Shown piece after piece: positions 10,573 through 22,421 of a stretch of DNA of 64,000 nt. The number at the start of each line of letters is the position of its first letter. Within the stretch, counting starts at the first letter, position 1. Source of the stretch: Heterobasidion occidentale (lineage: Eukaryota > Basidiomycota > Agaricomycetes > Russulales > Bondarzewiaceae); the NCBI GenBank assembly GCA_039111635.1, contig JBCAQO010000008.1, positions 2,852,001 through 2,916,000 on the forward strand. The letters run 5' to 3'. Below the pieces are notes generated by a model that was not told the origin of the DNA, made no database searches, and saw nothing but the letters and a program-made list of their open reading frames with translations. Both the position numbers and the translations under genes were made by a program.

Positions 10573-12480
10573 ATGGACGATCCTTTCACGATGCAGCCTC
10601 GGCGGCCTTTCGCCGACCCTCTTGCGCACTATTCCGCCCTGTTCACTTCGGGCCTGCTCTCGCACGATCTTCCGTCTCCCAAGCTTCCGTTCTGGAAGCA
10701 GCGCAAGACATCGCTGCCGACGTCAACTCTCTCCGTCGGCACTGCTTTCAGCATTGTGCCATCTCCCATCGAACCTGAAGATTCTTTCTACTTCACTATC
10801 AACCCCACATACCGTGATTCTGTCCTAGACGTGCCCGGCGACGCGAAGCCTGACGCAGTATTGGACGAAGGATTGAACTTACACCGTTCTTTCTTGTCCT
10901 TCGATCTTGCAGACTCACAATCTACGCGTTATGCGCGTCGTCGGAGCGATGTCAGCTCAATCTTCTTTGCGCCCCCGCCCTCGCCGCGCATCGAGGCCCC
11001 GATGCTGGCTATCCCGGAGCCTGAGCCCTCATTCCTAAGTTCACAGTACGTTCACATTTTCTGTCCTCTATACCAGCGTAAGGCGCGCATATACTCACTT
11101 TATTCCCAGATCCCGCTCTCCAATGCCCTCCCCCGCCTCATTCCCATTCCACCATCTCCTGCCCCGTAAGCTTCTCTTAACTGTTTTGAAATGCGCATAG
11201 ATTTATCCATACACCGATAGCTCGCATACACCTCTACCTTCGCCACTACTTGTTGCTCAGCTTTGCCAAGCCCACTCCCGTACGTATGCCTTCCTCCTCA
11301 ATTATCTTGCTACATATGTTGAACATCTGTCATAGGCCCTACTCTCCGCACCTTCACAACTCGGTGTACGCGCTCTTTCTCCATTACCTTCGCCGCTTCT
11401 CTCGGCAACTCCGTACGTAACGTTGAACACCTCTTTAATGTATATACTCATTTTTTAAATTGAAACAGGGCCCATAGTCCGGTACCTTCTCCCCGTCTCC
11501 TTTCACCTCTGCAGTCACCTCTCCCGTCGGCGCGTCGCTCATCTCGAGAGCCTCTCCGGCCCTTACCGTTGCCAAAGCCTGCGCCCTCGTCGATTCTTCC
11601 CGAGCTCCCGATGGCGCGCTATGGTTCTGCACCGTCCACTCCCATCTCCGCCCCCAAGCGCCCGAACGCACGTGCGCTCACTCCCCTTGTCACTTCGTTT
11701 GGTTCCCCGTTGGCCTCGCCTGCGCTTCACCGCTCTCCCTATGTCACCGCACCTGAGCCATCACCGTCGCTTCTCCCATACATCAATTCACCTGTGCCTT
11801 CTCCCGGACTCTCACCATTTGTTGCTTCCCATCGTCCCATCGCCCCCGAGCCGACATCTCCGCTGCCGTCCCTCTTTTCTCCCGTATTCAGCGCTTCATC
11901 CGTATACTCCCAGAGCACCGGCGCAGCGTCGTTCTATCCCCGCCGCACATCACACGTTTCTTTTGCCTCCAATGTCACTTCCGTGCGCACGCCCAGTAAG
12001 CGTCTCGCGAACCGCACAGAGGCACTGGCTGCTCTAGAAGGGCGCATACGCGACCGTGCGCGGTCGCGTGAGAAGGCGAAGGAACGGCGAATTTCAAAGC
12101 ATAGCGATTTTATGAGCTTGAGCGATGACGAAGAAGAGGACGAGGAGGCCAACATCATGGAAGAGAACGAGGGTGATGAGAAGAGACAGGACCCGCGAGA
12201 GGATCAAAAGAGGTCCTTGCCTATGGAGGACGAGGATCGTGTACTTCCCGTCTCGCCGCTTCCTCCAGCACACTCGCCCTTGCCACCTCACTCGCAAGGA
12301 AGGCCCCAGGTTCAGGCCCAGGTCCGGCCAGAACCTGCGCAGACACCGCCCCGCGCGCCCAAGGGTCGCAGACGCAGAAGTACGATGGAGTCATGGTTCC
12401 CGCTCTCGAATTTCCTTGACTTTCGAGACGACGAGCTAGCTGGCTGGCGCGGTGTTGTCGAAATAGCGAGTGCGCTATGA
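10573..12480 (+). CDS. Ser/Pro-rich low-complexity protein, unknown function
   Basis: Exon 1 (10573-11045) starts MDDPFTMQPRRPFADPLAHY. Exon 2 is 11110-11165 (SRSPMPSPASFPFHHLLP). One or two small exons lie between 11218 and 11414 but their edges are unsure. The last exon (11469-12480) has repeated SP dipeptides, a coiled, charged part (TEALAALEGRIRDRARSREKAK) and an acidic block (SLSDDEEEDEEANIMEE). The end is STMESWFPLSNFLDFRDDELAGW. No catalytic domain is seen and most of the chain looks disordered. Many SP sites suggest proline-directed phosphorylation, a general inference. A nuclear or signalling adaptor role is possible but unproven. The short conserved-looking tail around WFPLSNFLDF could be a docking motif. 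Confidence 0.75.
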
Positions 12481-15226
12481 CCGTTGCTGCAGACGACGCC
12501 CCTCCCATTCTTCATTCTAGCAGCTTTTTCATTGAGATGTACAACCTGTACATCTTTCCGCCCGTCATGCTCCATCACGATCCGCAAGCTTGTCTTGCTC
12601 TCAATCCCAGTTTCTCCGTTCGCTTTTCATGTGCATTACCCTGTTACCCTTCTTACTCGCATATACGCGTCTAACCCACGCAATGATTCTACAGCAGCTT
12701 AATACTTTTTTCGGTATGTTTTCTCCTGTTGAACTTTTGACCATCCTTGATTTACGCTACATTTCCATTCACTTCGTCCGTTTACGGTTGACACTGGAAC
12801 GGTTTGGTATCTGATTATGTGTCATCTCATGCTCTATTTCACATCTCGCTTCGTTCCTCATTAATGCCTCTCCGTAGCGGTTCATTTTCGTTCCATTCCG
12901 CTTTATTCTTGGCCTTCTCTAGCGGAAGGACAAACATAGTTCCAAAAAAAAGCCATTCGTCGCTTACCACGACTCTTCCTCCTCGTCCTCTGCTCCTCCC
13001 TATCTCCACCTTGTCACGACTTCCTTGCTTGCTCTTTTCTCCCACAGAACAGTCCCTTTTCTTGTCCTATACCCTATCGCATACTCTCGGACACTCTGCA
13101 CGGACACTGCTCCTCACCGAGCCGAGCTTCATCCCCCGTACTCTGTCATTCTGTATGTGCGGGCTGCCACCGTATACATATCCTTACCTATTCGTACATT
13201 ATGTTTGCTCCACCCTCGTCTCTCCCTCCCCTCCTTGTACAGTGCACGCTTATAATGCCCTCCTTGCTCTGATTGATCCTATGCTTCCTCGCTCCGCACT
13301 GCCCTCCCTGCTTCCCTTCCCTCACGCTTTCCCACGCAGACCGTCATTCCTCCCATGTTATTTGTATCTTACCATTTTTCAATGCACAATTACTGTATGT
13401 CTCTTCGATCCGGCTCTTTAGGCTAGTCATTGTAGAGATACCATGCTCCGCTTTATCCAGCTTCGCGCACGGGTCGCGCTGCGAGCCGTGTTTTGTTGTT
13501 CCATCGTGAACCTGCTAGCTAGTTCATCAAGCAAGTCACAACTGCAGGACAGCTAAGCACATCAAAGTGGCTTTGTGATATGGTTCATTGTTGTGATGCA
13601 CGATGCTCTGGGCGGATGTGACCATCCTGATGTTCACGACTACTACTACGGTTGCTGTATATAGACGATGAGCGCTCCTAGACTGCGTTGCCCTAGCGCT
13701 CAAGTGCTCAGGGTAATCACATCAAATTCGAACAAATCAGATGGTAGGAGGAGCGGACAGGCCTTTCCCGTCTCCCATCAACGTACCGCGAATCGCGCGA
13801 GATGGGCAGCGCCCAGCTCTCAGTGGAGACCGAGCGTGTGGGAGTTGCACTACGTCAATGTATTTTTAGAACCCGCCTTGACATCAACACGGGGCGCGGA
13901 AGGTTCCAACGCGGGCTCAGTCTATCGAATGGATGCTATAGTAGAGCGCTAGTTACTTAAAAGACCCTTCCTGCCCTATGTTCAGGCATCGATGCTGTAC
14001 GAACGGGTGATTTAGGCGATGAACTGCGGCATCGCCTTGCTTTGGTTCTTATTGCTAGCTTGGGAATCGGACCGTGATGTCGATGCCAAGTCTCGAATGT
14101 GAGCCAACCGGGTGCAGCTCGTCGATGAGGCGTGCTAATCTGCTCCGAGGGAGTAAGATTGGAATTATATGTGTCACGGGGCAGGAAACGGGTGAACGTG
14201 TGGGTGGGACAATGTGAGCGGCTCCTGATGAGGCGATGCCTGGGATGTTCGACTACAAGTTTGGGGTATCCATACGTGAACGCGTTATTGATAGAGCTGG
14301 AACTGAGCGCTGAGGGTGCACGTCAAGATCAAGTTCCTGCCACGCCGTGGCGTATTCTATACGCGTTGAATGCTCATCAGCTCAACTATCAACCGAACCT
14401 GTACCGACTCAGTATCCGGTGCTGCCCAGATGCTGATCCAGGCCACAGAAATGATCTTCCTGACGAAGGAAGCCTGTAAAAATTCAGATCGCAGTCCGAC
14501 AATCACAAACCGGGTCAATGCCCAGTGAGATGCCGCGTGAATGCAGAGTCGACTTCGCAGGTGTAACAGCCTCTAAGATCTGTGCCATGAGCCCTTGATG
14601 CGATGAAGATGGGAAGATGAAAGCTCCTTGAAAAAAGTATATTCTGAAAATTGAACGACTGGATGGGCAGTGTCAATGATAGAATCAAATCACGCAAGAA
14701 TTTGGTCATAGTGATACCGTGGGGAAGGGATTTATGCTCTCTAGAGAGTGAAAGATGATGTTTGCTGATCTCCCTGTACAAAACGCTTACCATGAGGCTT
14801 TGAGGTCGAACTACTTCAAGTCACATCCAAGTGCAAGACCACCTTCCGAATTCCCTGACATACTTGAGGTAAATATCCAGTCGAGGCGGCCTATCGCATG
14901 AGGTGCCTTTTCCTGAAGAAGTCTAAAGAAGTCTAGGACGTTAAGTTGAGAGGAAACGGATGCATCGAACGTCGTGGAAGGAGAGCAAGAGACTGCAATA
15001 ATGACATAATAGTCATGCCTGATTCGGGCATTGCCGAGCACACCACCACGGCGGTCGTGCGAAAGCTATCGACTGTCTTACCACCGTCCAATTCCATACG
15101 CTTTTCCTTGCGACGTTGAGTCTGCTCATTCTGATGCTGCTCAATACGTACGCGATGTGGTTAATGTTGGTAGGCATCCCAAACTTTGAGTGTTGAATTC
15201 TTGTGTTTTCTCGCTCCATCTTCACG
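12481..15226. other. Long intergenic region, CT-rich then featureless
   Basis: 12481-13500 is strongly pyrimidine-biased on the plus strand, which opens a spurious frame (12804-13421). The rest shows no gene, RNA or repeat that I can support. Confidence 0.5.
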
Positions 15227-15239
15227 TTCGAGAAACTTC
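15227..15239 (+). promoter_or_regulatory. Heat-shock element
   Basis: TTCGAGAAACTTC is a perfect three-unit HSE (TTCnnGAAnnTTC) about 236 bp upstream of the Hsp20 start. It is the expected binding site for a heat-shock factor trimer. Looser nTTCn/nGAAn units follow around 15258-15345. Confidence 0.75.
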
Positions 15240-15375
15240 TGCGTCTGGATAATTCTAGACCACTAAAGTTTCTCCTGGAGTATCTAGGATGAGGATGTGT
15301 TGGAGGTAGTCGTCTGTGACGCAAAGACATTCTTGGAGAGTTCCACAAGCTACTAGGGCCTCTTCATCCCATCCG

Positions 15376-15382
15376 TATATAA
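15376..15382 (+). promoter_or_regulatory. TATA box of the Hsp20 gene
   Basis: TATATAA lies 93 bp upstream of the start codon, leaving a 5' leader of roughly 60 bp, typical for an inducible fungal gene. Confidence 0.65.
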
Positions 15383-15474
15383 GCGCACTATGGTCTGCTT
15401 CGCCTCTTCAGAATCATCGAAAACAACACTAGTCGCGCTACAAACACTTCCGCTTTACTACCTCAGCTCTGAAT

Positions 15475-16082
15475 ATGTCGCTCACCCACTTCTTCTACGA
15501 GCCTTTCTACTCGCTCTCTGACTTTGACCGGCTCTTCGAAGACGCGTTCAACGCTCGCACGGACAATCAAGTCCAGAGGCGTGCTCAAGGCGCCCAATCT
15601 AGCCTGACCTCAGGCACGTTCCGCCCTCGGTAAGCACATCCCATTCCCATCGAATTCGGACTCCTCAAACCAGGAACTGACCACGCCGCTGTGACAGAGT
15701 TGACGTGCACGAGGACAGAGCCGCGAACACCATCACCGCGACGTTCGAGCTGCCCGGCCTCAAGAAGGAGGATGTGCAGATCGACGTGCACAACGATCGG
15801 CTCACTGTCTCTGGTGAGAACAAGATCAGCTCAGAGCGCACCGAGGACGGCTATGCCATCCGCGAGCGGCGCTACGGCAAGTTCTCCAGGACGCTCCCGC
15901 TGCCTGAGGGGATCAAGGTAAGCCCTAATTTTCCGATTCATCATGTGACTGAACAAATATCTAACGGACGTTTTTGCTCACAGAACGAAGAGATCAAGGC
16001 ATCGATGAACGACGGTGTTTTGATGGTCACGTTCCCCAAGTCCGCGCCTGAGGCTTCCCCAAAGAAGATCACCATTGCTTGA
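15475..16082 (+). CDS. Small heat shock protein (Hsp20/alpha-crystallin)
   Basis: ATP-independent cytosolic holdase that binds unfolding proteins and forms large oligomers. Three exons (15475-15629, 15698-15917, 15984-16082) give 157 residues, the usual size. The N-terminus MSLTHFFYEPFYSLSDFDRL is the aromatic-rich arm. The alpha-crystallin domain runs from about residue 53 (VDVHED) to 147 and has ATFELPGLKKEDVQIDV, RRYGKFSRTLPLPEGI and MNDGVLMVTFPK. A short tail follows with the weak I-x-I-like end KKITIA. Introns are GT-AG and all joins are in phase. A perfect HSE and a TATA box lie upstream, so heat induction is likely. Confidence 0.96.
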
Positions 16083-16534
16083 AGGATCTCAACAGACCAA
16101 AGTCACACCCATCCGAATGCTGCTGTGAAATCTATGCTTGCTGTTGTTGTTGTCATTGTAGGATATGTGATGTTGTATGTTCAACCGAGTTGAAAGGAGA
16201 AATGTAACAATCGTCAATTTGGATTCCATATCGATTGTCCGAGCAAGATGATTGTAGCATGAAATGTGATTTGATGATGAAAGTTCGATGGTATTTACAA
16301 GCAGTACAAAGCCCATAAGAGTACAATAAATAGAGGCAAAGATCATGCGTGTGTTGAATGTATGTGGGCATAAGTGACCGAGTGCTGTGCATCGCAGCCG
16401 CGATAAACTGCGCAATGCACGTAGTCCCGGGCCCTAAGGCCGTCATGTAAACACTGTGCAGGAGATGCTAGCGACTTGCGCAAGAACCGGCACTGCTCCT
16501 CATTGCGAGCAAGATCCGTAATCCAATCACCACT

Positions 16535-18336
16535 TTATACGGTCGAAGAACCCCGAGACGCCCCCGGAAGTTTGTCTGGGCGCGGAAGTAGAAGGAGGCG
16601 GAGGAGTGCGGCGTATAAAGCGGGATTGTTCAGTTGCGCGGGAGAAGGCGCAGGGTACGGGCCTGCTCTGTGCGCTGAGTTCTGGTTTGAAGGCGTGTGT
16701 GCGCGGGAGTGTGGGCGGCGGGGAGGTGTTGGAACCTTAAGCGTAGAGCCTTGCGGAGACGGGGAAGCGGGGGGACGAGCTGTGTCGCAGAGAATCAGTC
16801 GACGTGCCAAATCCACTGAGAAGAACCATGTACGAGGAAACCCGAGGGGGGATGTGTAGATGCTTACAGGGTTTTCCCTTTCCTTTGGAGATGGTATCGG
16901 GATAATGGGACTTGGGGCGTTCTGGCAGGGCTTTGGGGGCGGGAGGGGGCGCGTGAGCGCTACTAGTTGATCGGGGCTGGAGCTCGGGCATGGGTATTTT
17001 ACTGAGATGGATAGTGAGGCTGCCGGGAGGACTGTATTCCCTCTTCGGCGCGTCTTTGCCCTTGGCCTGGGGATCGTCCAAGACGATGCGTCGCGGGCCT
17101 CCGCGTGGCGGTAATGATGACGCTGAAGGGCGGTCGTAGATGACATATTGGTGCAGCTCTGTATCGCATGCTAGACCTGGATGATATGTATATGATATTG
17201 AGAATCTAGAAGTGATGTTTTTGATATGATGCCTACCTCGTTTATGTCGGATCCGCTTGGTCTCTTCCACAACTTGTAATACCTTTGGAACATCCGCCGC
17301 CGAGGATGAGTGTATGGTGACGAAAAGCATTGCTTCGTCCTTGAATTGGTATGATCATCACGAAATAGCAGGCGCGGTGGGACAAAGCACCAGCATGGGC
17401 ACACCGAGCGTACCTCGAGGAGATTCATCGCGTACTGCGCGTAGTCGCTCACCTGCCCCTCCTCTTCCACCGAAATATCGTTCACCTCGCCACGCACCGC
17501 GTGCATCTCCGCGATGCGGTCGACGCCAGTCTTTGGTGCGGGCTTAGGTGGGGGAGGCGGGGCGGAGGCTTGTCGAGGCAAAGATGCCTCTATGATTGCA
17601 GGGATCTGCTCTGGTAAGGGTGTGTGGTAAGAGTCGTTCAGGTCGTGGAATGTTAGAAGGGCTGTAAGGAGGGCGATCTCAAGGCCCTTGCGATCGTTGA
17701 TGTCGAATCTCATGAGTGGAAGGCAGGAACGTCTGAGGGGGCAGAGAGGTATGAACAGCGAGAAGACGACATACCTATTGAGATTGTAGTCAAGGATCTG
17801 AACAGCAGCCGTCTTCAGTTTCCCCGGAGGTTCCTTGGTCACCGCGACGAGGACAGGAGGATCTGGCTTGCGAATCATGAAACACTCTTCACGCTTCCAC
17901 TCGAATTCATGTCTAGATCCCACCAGAGAATCAGCTCAATCGAGGAGTGGTAACGTTGCAGAAAGTCTGGGCGAAGTGCTACTACTCACTCCTCCCACTT
18001 GAAGCTCCACTTGAAGGAGAGGGTGCCGATGGACTTGAGCTCTACAACCTGGGACGGGTTGTGCAGCTCGATGATCTTCTGCTTGCTCGTCGCGGAGGGC
18101 GCGGTAGCGGATGCGAGTAGCGACTCTGACAGTGGCTCTGATGGGGAATCCGTTCTGTCTGATGAATTTGGAGAGATGAGAACAGACGCACCGTACACGT
18201 TGATCCTGTAGAGTGTCCCTGGTTCTCGCTCCTTCCGGTAGTGCACGGTCCCTTTGGGGTCTACCAAGTCGACGACTGAGGGGTGTTCAGCGTTCGGGGT
18301 GACATTGAGGGTGAACAGGTTCTGGTCAAGGCTCAT
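16535..18336 (-). CDS. Conserved basidiomycete protein of unknown function, 6 exons
   Basis: Exons are 18336-17990, 17912-17775, 17708-17414, 17339-17237, 17170-16868 and 16815-16535. They join in phase to 488 residues. The N-terminal half is beta-rich (MSLDQNLFTLNVTPNAEHP) and contains a repeated aromatic strand, LSFKWSFKWEEHEFEWKREE. Next comes QILDYNLNRFDINDRKGLEI ending in a helix, which I recall from uncharacterised agaricomycete proteins. A proline-rich linker (residues about 220-240) and a disordered Pro/Ser tail follow. The first 190 residues could be a tubby/LURP-like barrel; this is a guess from strand pattern only. It shares a divergent promoter region (18337-18794) with the methyltransferase gene. 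A fragment of a relative lies at 21530-21860. Confidence 0.8.
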
Positions 18337-18794
18337 ATTCCGCAGTGTGAGGGTTAGAGTCGATTTCGAAGAATTTGTAGGGAGTTTTCTCCTGCTCTCA
18401 GGGTCGATATATTCGCACACCTACGGCTAGCTTCGAATGCAGAGAGCTGCGGTTTGATGTAGTCTGAGGAGGTGGGGCAAGGACATAGGCTCGTACTCTG
18501 TGCAAGAGCGGTGAGCGTACGCCGGTGCCTGAATCTTGTCCACTCATCCTCTCACCTCCATCCATCTCCGGCCCACCGCATCATATTAGATATATGTCTC
18601 TCGAGTAGACGCAACCTCAATCCACAAAAAAAGTCATTCTTTCGGCCTGGAGAGCATCTGCTTCGTCATTCCAGCACGGAACAACCGCGTATATGTAGCG
18701 CACTACGTCCATTTTTCACCTAAACGACTGTGAACAATAGGTGCGTCGTATATTTCCGTTCAAGAACCAGATTAACTGTTCTGTTCATTCAGAT

Positions 18795-20289
18795 ATGTAC
18801 TACTACCTCTCATTTCTTCGTCCACCACCCCTGCAATCTTCCCTGTCCGCACCTATAACCATAACGCCCCAAGTATCAAATGACCTTCGCACAGAACCTT
18901 TCCTCGACCCCCTCGACATTTTTTACTTCTGGACTCTCCCGCCCCCCGCATCTCCAACACCCCTCTCAACGCCCGTGAAATTGACCACATGGCGCAGCGC
19001 GAACGCGTACAAAGAACTCTCTATCCCCCCACCCCCGCGTGTGCGCGATGGAACGCGCTTGTGCCTCGTGCTCACCACATCTCCCGCGATTCAGCCATCT
19101 CCGAGCAGATAGACCTTCGCACGCACTGCACGCGCAACTCGGCCCCCTTTCCCGTCTCCTCGCTCCCGATCGCGTTCTCCCTGCGCACGCCAAAAGGGAA
19201 AGTCCCAAAGCAGGAATCGATCATGCGCGCGTTCCGTTTCTCCGATGCAGAGGGATCGCTCGTGAGGGTGCGCGAACAGACTTCGTTCGATCTCGATAAG
19301 GTGAGAGCGTTTACGATTTCAGGGTTCGTTTCTTTCGGATGGAGAGTTAACGTGGTCTAGGACCTTGTTAGAAATTGTGGGACAGCGGAATCGGACTGAG
19401 CGCCTGGCTGACGGAGGTGCACGCATCGAGTGCCCAACCCCAAAATCCGAAGACACATCCTTTGGTAAACAAAGCGATGACCATCCTCTTCAAAAAGGAA
19501 AATTGCGAAATCATCGAGCTAGGTGCGTATCGTGTTCTACTTACGTGCGACGCGCAACAGGCTTCTGTACCATCGGACTGCCGGCACTGACATGTTCACT
19601 TAATTTCGAAATAGGTGCCGGAACTGGAGTCGTCTCCCTCACTCTGGCTGCCCTGCGATCCGCGGACGCCTCCCTCTCTGAATCTCCAGCACGTATTCTC
19701 ACCACAGACCTTCGTAAGTCACCCATCTTCTCATCACTACTCAGCTACTCAAAGCAATTCTAGCGTCGTCCATGGAGGTTATGGAACACAATATCACACA
19801 AAATGACTCACTGTTCACGGCTCAGGCTCCCGTCGCACTCACCCTAGACTGGGACGAGGATCTCCCGCCTCAAGTGTTGCACGTGGGTTCGAGAGGTGGT
19901 TTCGATATTATCGTGTGCGTGCTTCTTCGGCTCTGCGGACCACGCGCACGCATCTCATTTTTTTTTGCAGCATGGCGGACGTCACTTACAACACCGCGTC
20001 GTTTCCCGCGCTCGTCAACACGCTCTCGGCCTTGCTCGCGCTCTCTCCCAAGTCCACGACATCCGACGCATTCGAAAGCACTGCAGACGATTCTGAGATC
20101 ACAAAGGCAACTCAGAAAGCGAGTGCAGAGGCCCCGCTGATCCTATTAGCGTACAAGGAGCGCGATCCGGCGGAGCGCGAGCTCTGGGAATTGCTCCGCG
20201 AGAAAACAAGTGTGCAGCTTGTCCAAGTCGACGCGCTTCCTGGCGCAGGTGGAGAGGCAGTGGAGATCTGGGTAGGGCAGGCGGCATGA
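18795..20289 (+). CDS. METTL21-like protein-lysine methyltransferase, one frame break in exon 1
   Basis: SAM-dependent methyltransferase of the METTL21/methyltransf_16 group, which methylates lysines on chaperones or elongation factors. Exons: 18795-19300, 19372-19522, 19615-19713, 19764-19914, 19971-20289. Motifs are KLWDSGIGLSAWL before motif I, ELGAGTGVVSLTLAAL (SAM-binding motif I, across an intron), and MADVTYNTASFPALV, which stands where the family has its DxxY post-I motif. The C-terminal strand ends VEIWVGQAA. The start MYYYLSFLRPPPL is family-like. Exon 1 changes frame somewhere between 19080 and 19170. The summed exon length is one base short of a multiple of three, so a base missing in a C-run is the simplest reason. 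A second, different METTL21 gene lies at 24 kb. Confidence 0.85.
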
Positions 20290-20405
20290 GCACCCTTGCG
20301 TGAAGGTACGTGCATCGGGTTTGATATATTTTTGAAGACTAACTACTCCAGCACAGGTCAGATATGATAAAAAGTCCTCACTCGACCGATTCGCGTTCGC
20401 AGATC

Positions 20406-21150
20406 TCAAGTCGAGCTCCAATATGAGTCTACGTTCAGGAAGATCCGTACTGTGGCAGTAAGATATAGATCACAATGATGAGCTCTGCAGGTCGAAAGAA
20501 GATCAGACGAGAAACTCACTGGTACCTCCCAGGAAAAGTCCTGGTTTGAAACAGCCTCATTAAGGTCACCCGTTGTCACATTGTACTCAAACAGATCGAC
20601 CACTGCATCAAGTGACCAACGTCCTCAGAATAAACTCGTGAAGAAGCTCAGGTCAAGCGCACCATATGCTTGTCCCCTCGTGAAATACTCCCCCGACAAC
20701 ACGAGGCTCCCATGGTGAGTGCCGTTGAACCCGCCGTAAGGGCCTGCGCGAGGCCCGATCCACGAACCCGAGCCATCAGAGTTGTTTGCATAGGCATTGA
20801 CGCGGTGAGCCGGTGTATGCACCGAGTATAAAGGTGGAAGTCAGGCGGCAAGGGTTCGGGTCCCAAGTAAACGAGACCTAGATGGCAAGACCACAGTCGA
20901 GGTTTCCGTGCGCGAGAGGGCGGAGATCGGGACGTACGATGGACCCATCGACTGCGACGCTGTCGGTGACTTGCGTCCCATTGTTCGCGATCGACGCGCT
21001 GTACACGTGGGGTAGGAAACTGTTTGGGCCGCGCGGGTCTGTGCAGTCTATCGTGTCGCGCTTCGAGTTGACTTGCGGCGCTGAGAGAGCGGTTACAGAC
21101 AATGCAAATACAATAGCAACGACAGACGACACGAAAGTGTGGGCGAACAT
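20406..21150 (-). CDS. Predicted secreted protein, gene model incomplete
   Basis: Exon 1 (21150-about 20881) starts MFAHTFVSSVVAIVFALSVT, a clear signal peptide with likely cleavage near TALSAPQ. Cysteines and N-glycosylation sites follow (SIANNGTQVTDSVAV, HGNLDCGLA). Downstream frames carry secreted-like sequence (YANNSDGSGSWIGPRAGPY, FNGTHHGSLVLSGEYFTRGQ) and then VVDLFEYNVTTGDLNEAVSN near 20600-20500. These parts do not join cleanly with ordinary introns, so the gene may be broken or the sequence locally wrong. No catalytic family is recognised. Confidence 0.5.
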
Positions 21151-21529
21151 AACAGGACGTGTGGTGCCGAGAAAGGGATGGGCAATGAGTTGCGCCTGCG
21201 GTGGTCCAAAGTCTTGTTTTTAAACACGTACAAGCGCTCAATCCCGCGTTTTGAGCAATATAGAAAAATGATGCAGTGATCATTTGAATGCTTTTTTTGG
21301 TATGTTTAGACGCTTTCATGGCGGCGAGAGGCAGCCGCGGTGGGATATGGTCGAAGTATATTCTATGAATGGAGGTGTCATGAGATCGCAATCACTGAGG
21401 CAGACTAATGGTGATAGTATGAGCTTGCGGCTACAGCGGTGAGTGATCGCCATGAGCCAATTTCCATGCAGTGACACCAGCAGGGGCTGGCGGCGCGATG
21501 AACAGCGATGGTTGTGCTAACTTATTCGT

Positions 21530-21860
21530 TCCACATCGTCACCATTGAGATTCGATGTTCGAGCGAGATCTCTTCGTCGGCACCGTCTGAGATCGTCAGA
21601 TTGAACTTGCAAGAAATAAATATCGTCGAGAGAAAGTAATTATGTAGGGATTGAAGTCGGATGAGAATGGGAACGCGGCACACCTGACAAGGCCGTATTT
21701 CAAGATTTGGACAGCAGCTGCCTCCTCGTTCCCGAAGTACTTATGGTCACTGCGTTCAAATTTCAAGCGTCGAGGAATATGAGCGTATGTCATGTGTCTG
21801 AATCTGTATCTGTGTTTGTCTGCCCCGGTCTACTTACCTCCGTCTTCATTGATCACCGTG
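21530..21860 (-). pseudogene. Fragment related to the unknown gene at 16535-18336
   Basis: Minus-strand reading around 21780-21700 gives RRLKFERSDHKYFGNEEAAA followed by VQILKYGLVR. The latter resembles AAVQILDYNLNR of the intact gene, and sits just before what looks like the same intron position. Flanking exons are missing or too diverged. Confidence 0.5.
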
Positions 21861-21949
21861 TCACGGAAGTGTGAACAGACGTGAGCTCAGTGATGCCGTC
21901 CTGGTATTTCGATATGATTTCATCGAGAAGGCACATATCAGGTTGATGA

Positions 21950-22090
21950 CACAGTGATCTTACTAGCGCACAAAGGATGTGATCCAGCGGAGCGCGAGCT
22001 CCGAGTTTGCCCCGCAAGAAACTGGCGTGCAGCCTGGTGTGCAGCTTGCAGTAGAGATCTGGGTAGGATGCGAGTAGGTGCATTAGCGTC
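21950..22090 (+). pseudogene. 3'-end fragment of the METTL21-like gene
   Basis: The stretch from TCTTACTAGCGCACAAAGGA to GTAGAGATCTGGGTAGG matches 20145-20280 of the methyltransferase gene (CTATTAGCGTACAAGGAGCG to GTGGAGATCTGGGTAGGGCA) with many substitutions and an internal deletion. It is not functional. Confidence 0.75.
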
Positions 22091-22421
22091 TGCTATCCGA
22101 GCCGATGCATATCAGAGACTAGACAGCCTGGGAGAGGGAAGACCTTGATCAAAATAGGCAAGGACAGCGAGCTCACGACGGTAGATCACTCGCTGTGATG
22201 AGGTGCTCGAACCTCCTGCGCAATAGCGTGGTCCCTGGCGACATCAATCCATTAATTCGATAGTAAAGAGATTAGTAAGCAATGAAGAGAACGCCTGCTA
22301 CGATTGATCGCACGACACATTCAAAGATCCAACGTAAGTGCGTGTAACAAGCGTGAGCAGCATACTGCGTAGAAATCAAGGTCAATGAAGCAATGACAGA
22401 AAACAATAGGATGCGCACGTT

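Noticed and set aside
12804..13421. 205-codon open frame after the Ser/Pro-rich gene
   Set aside because: It arises from a CT-rich stretch; composition is Ser/Leu/Pro/Phe throughout with no domain, and a second frame is open too.
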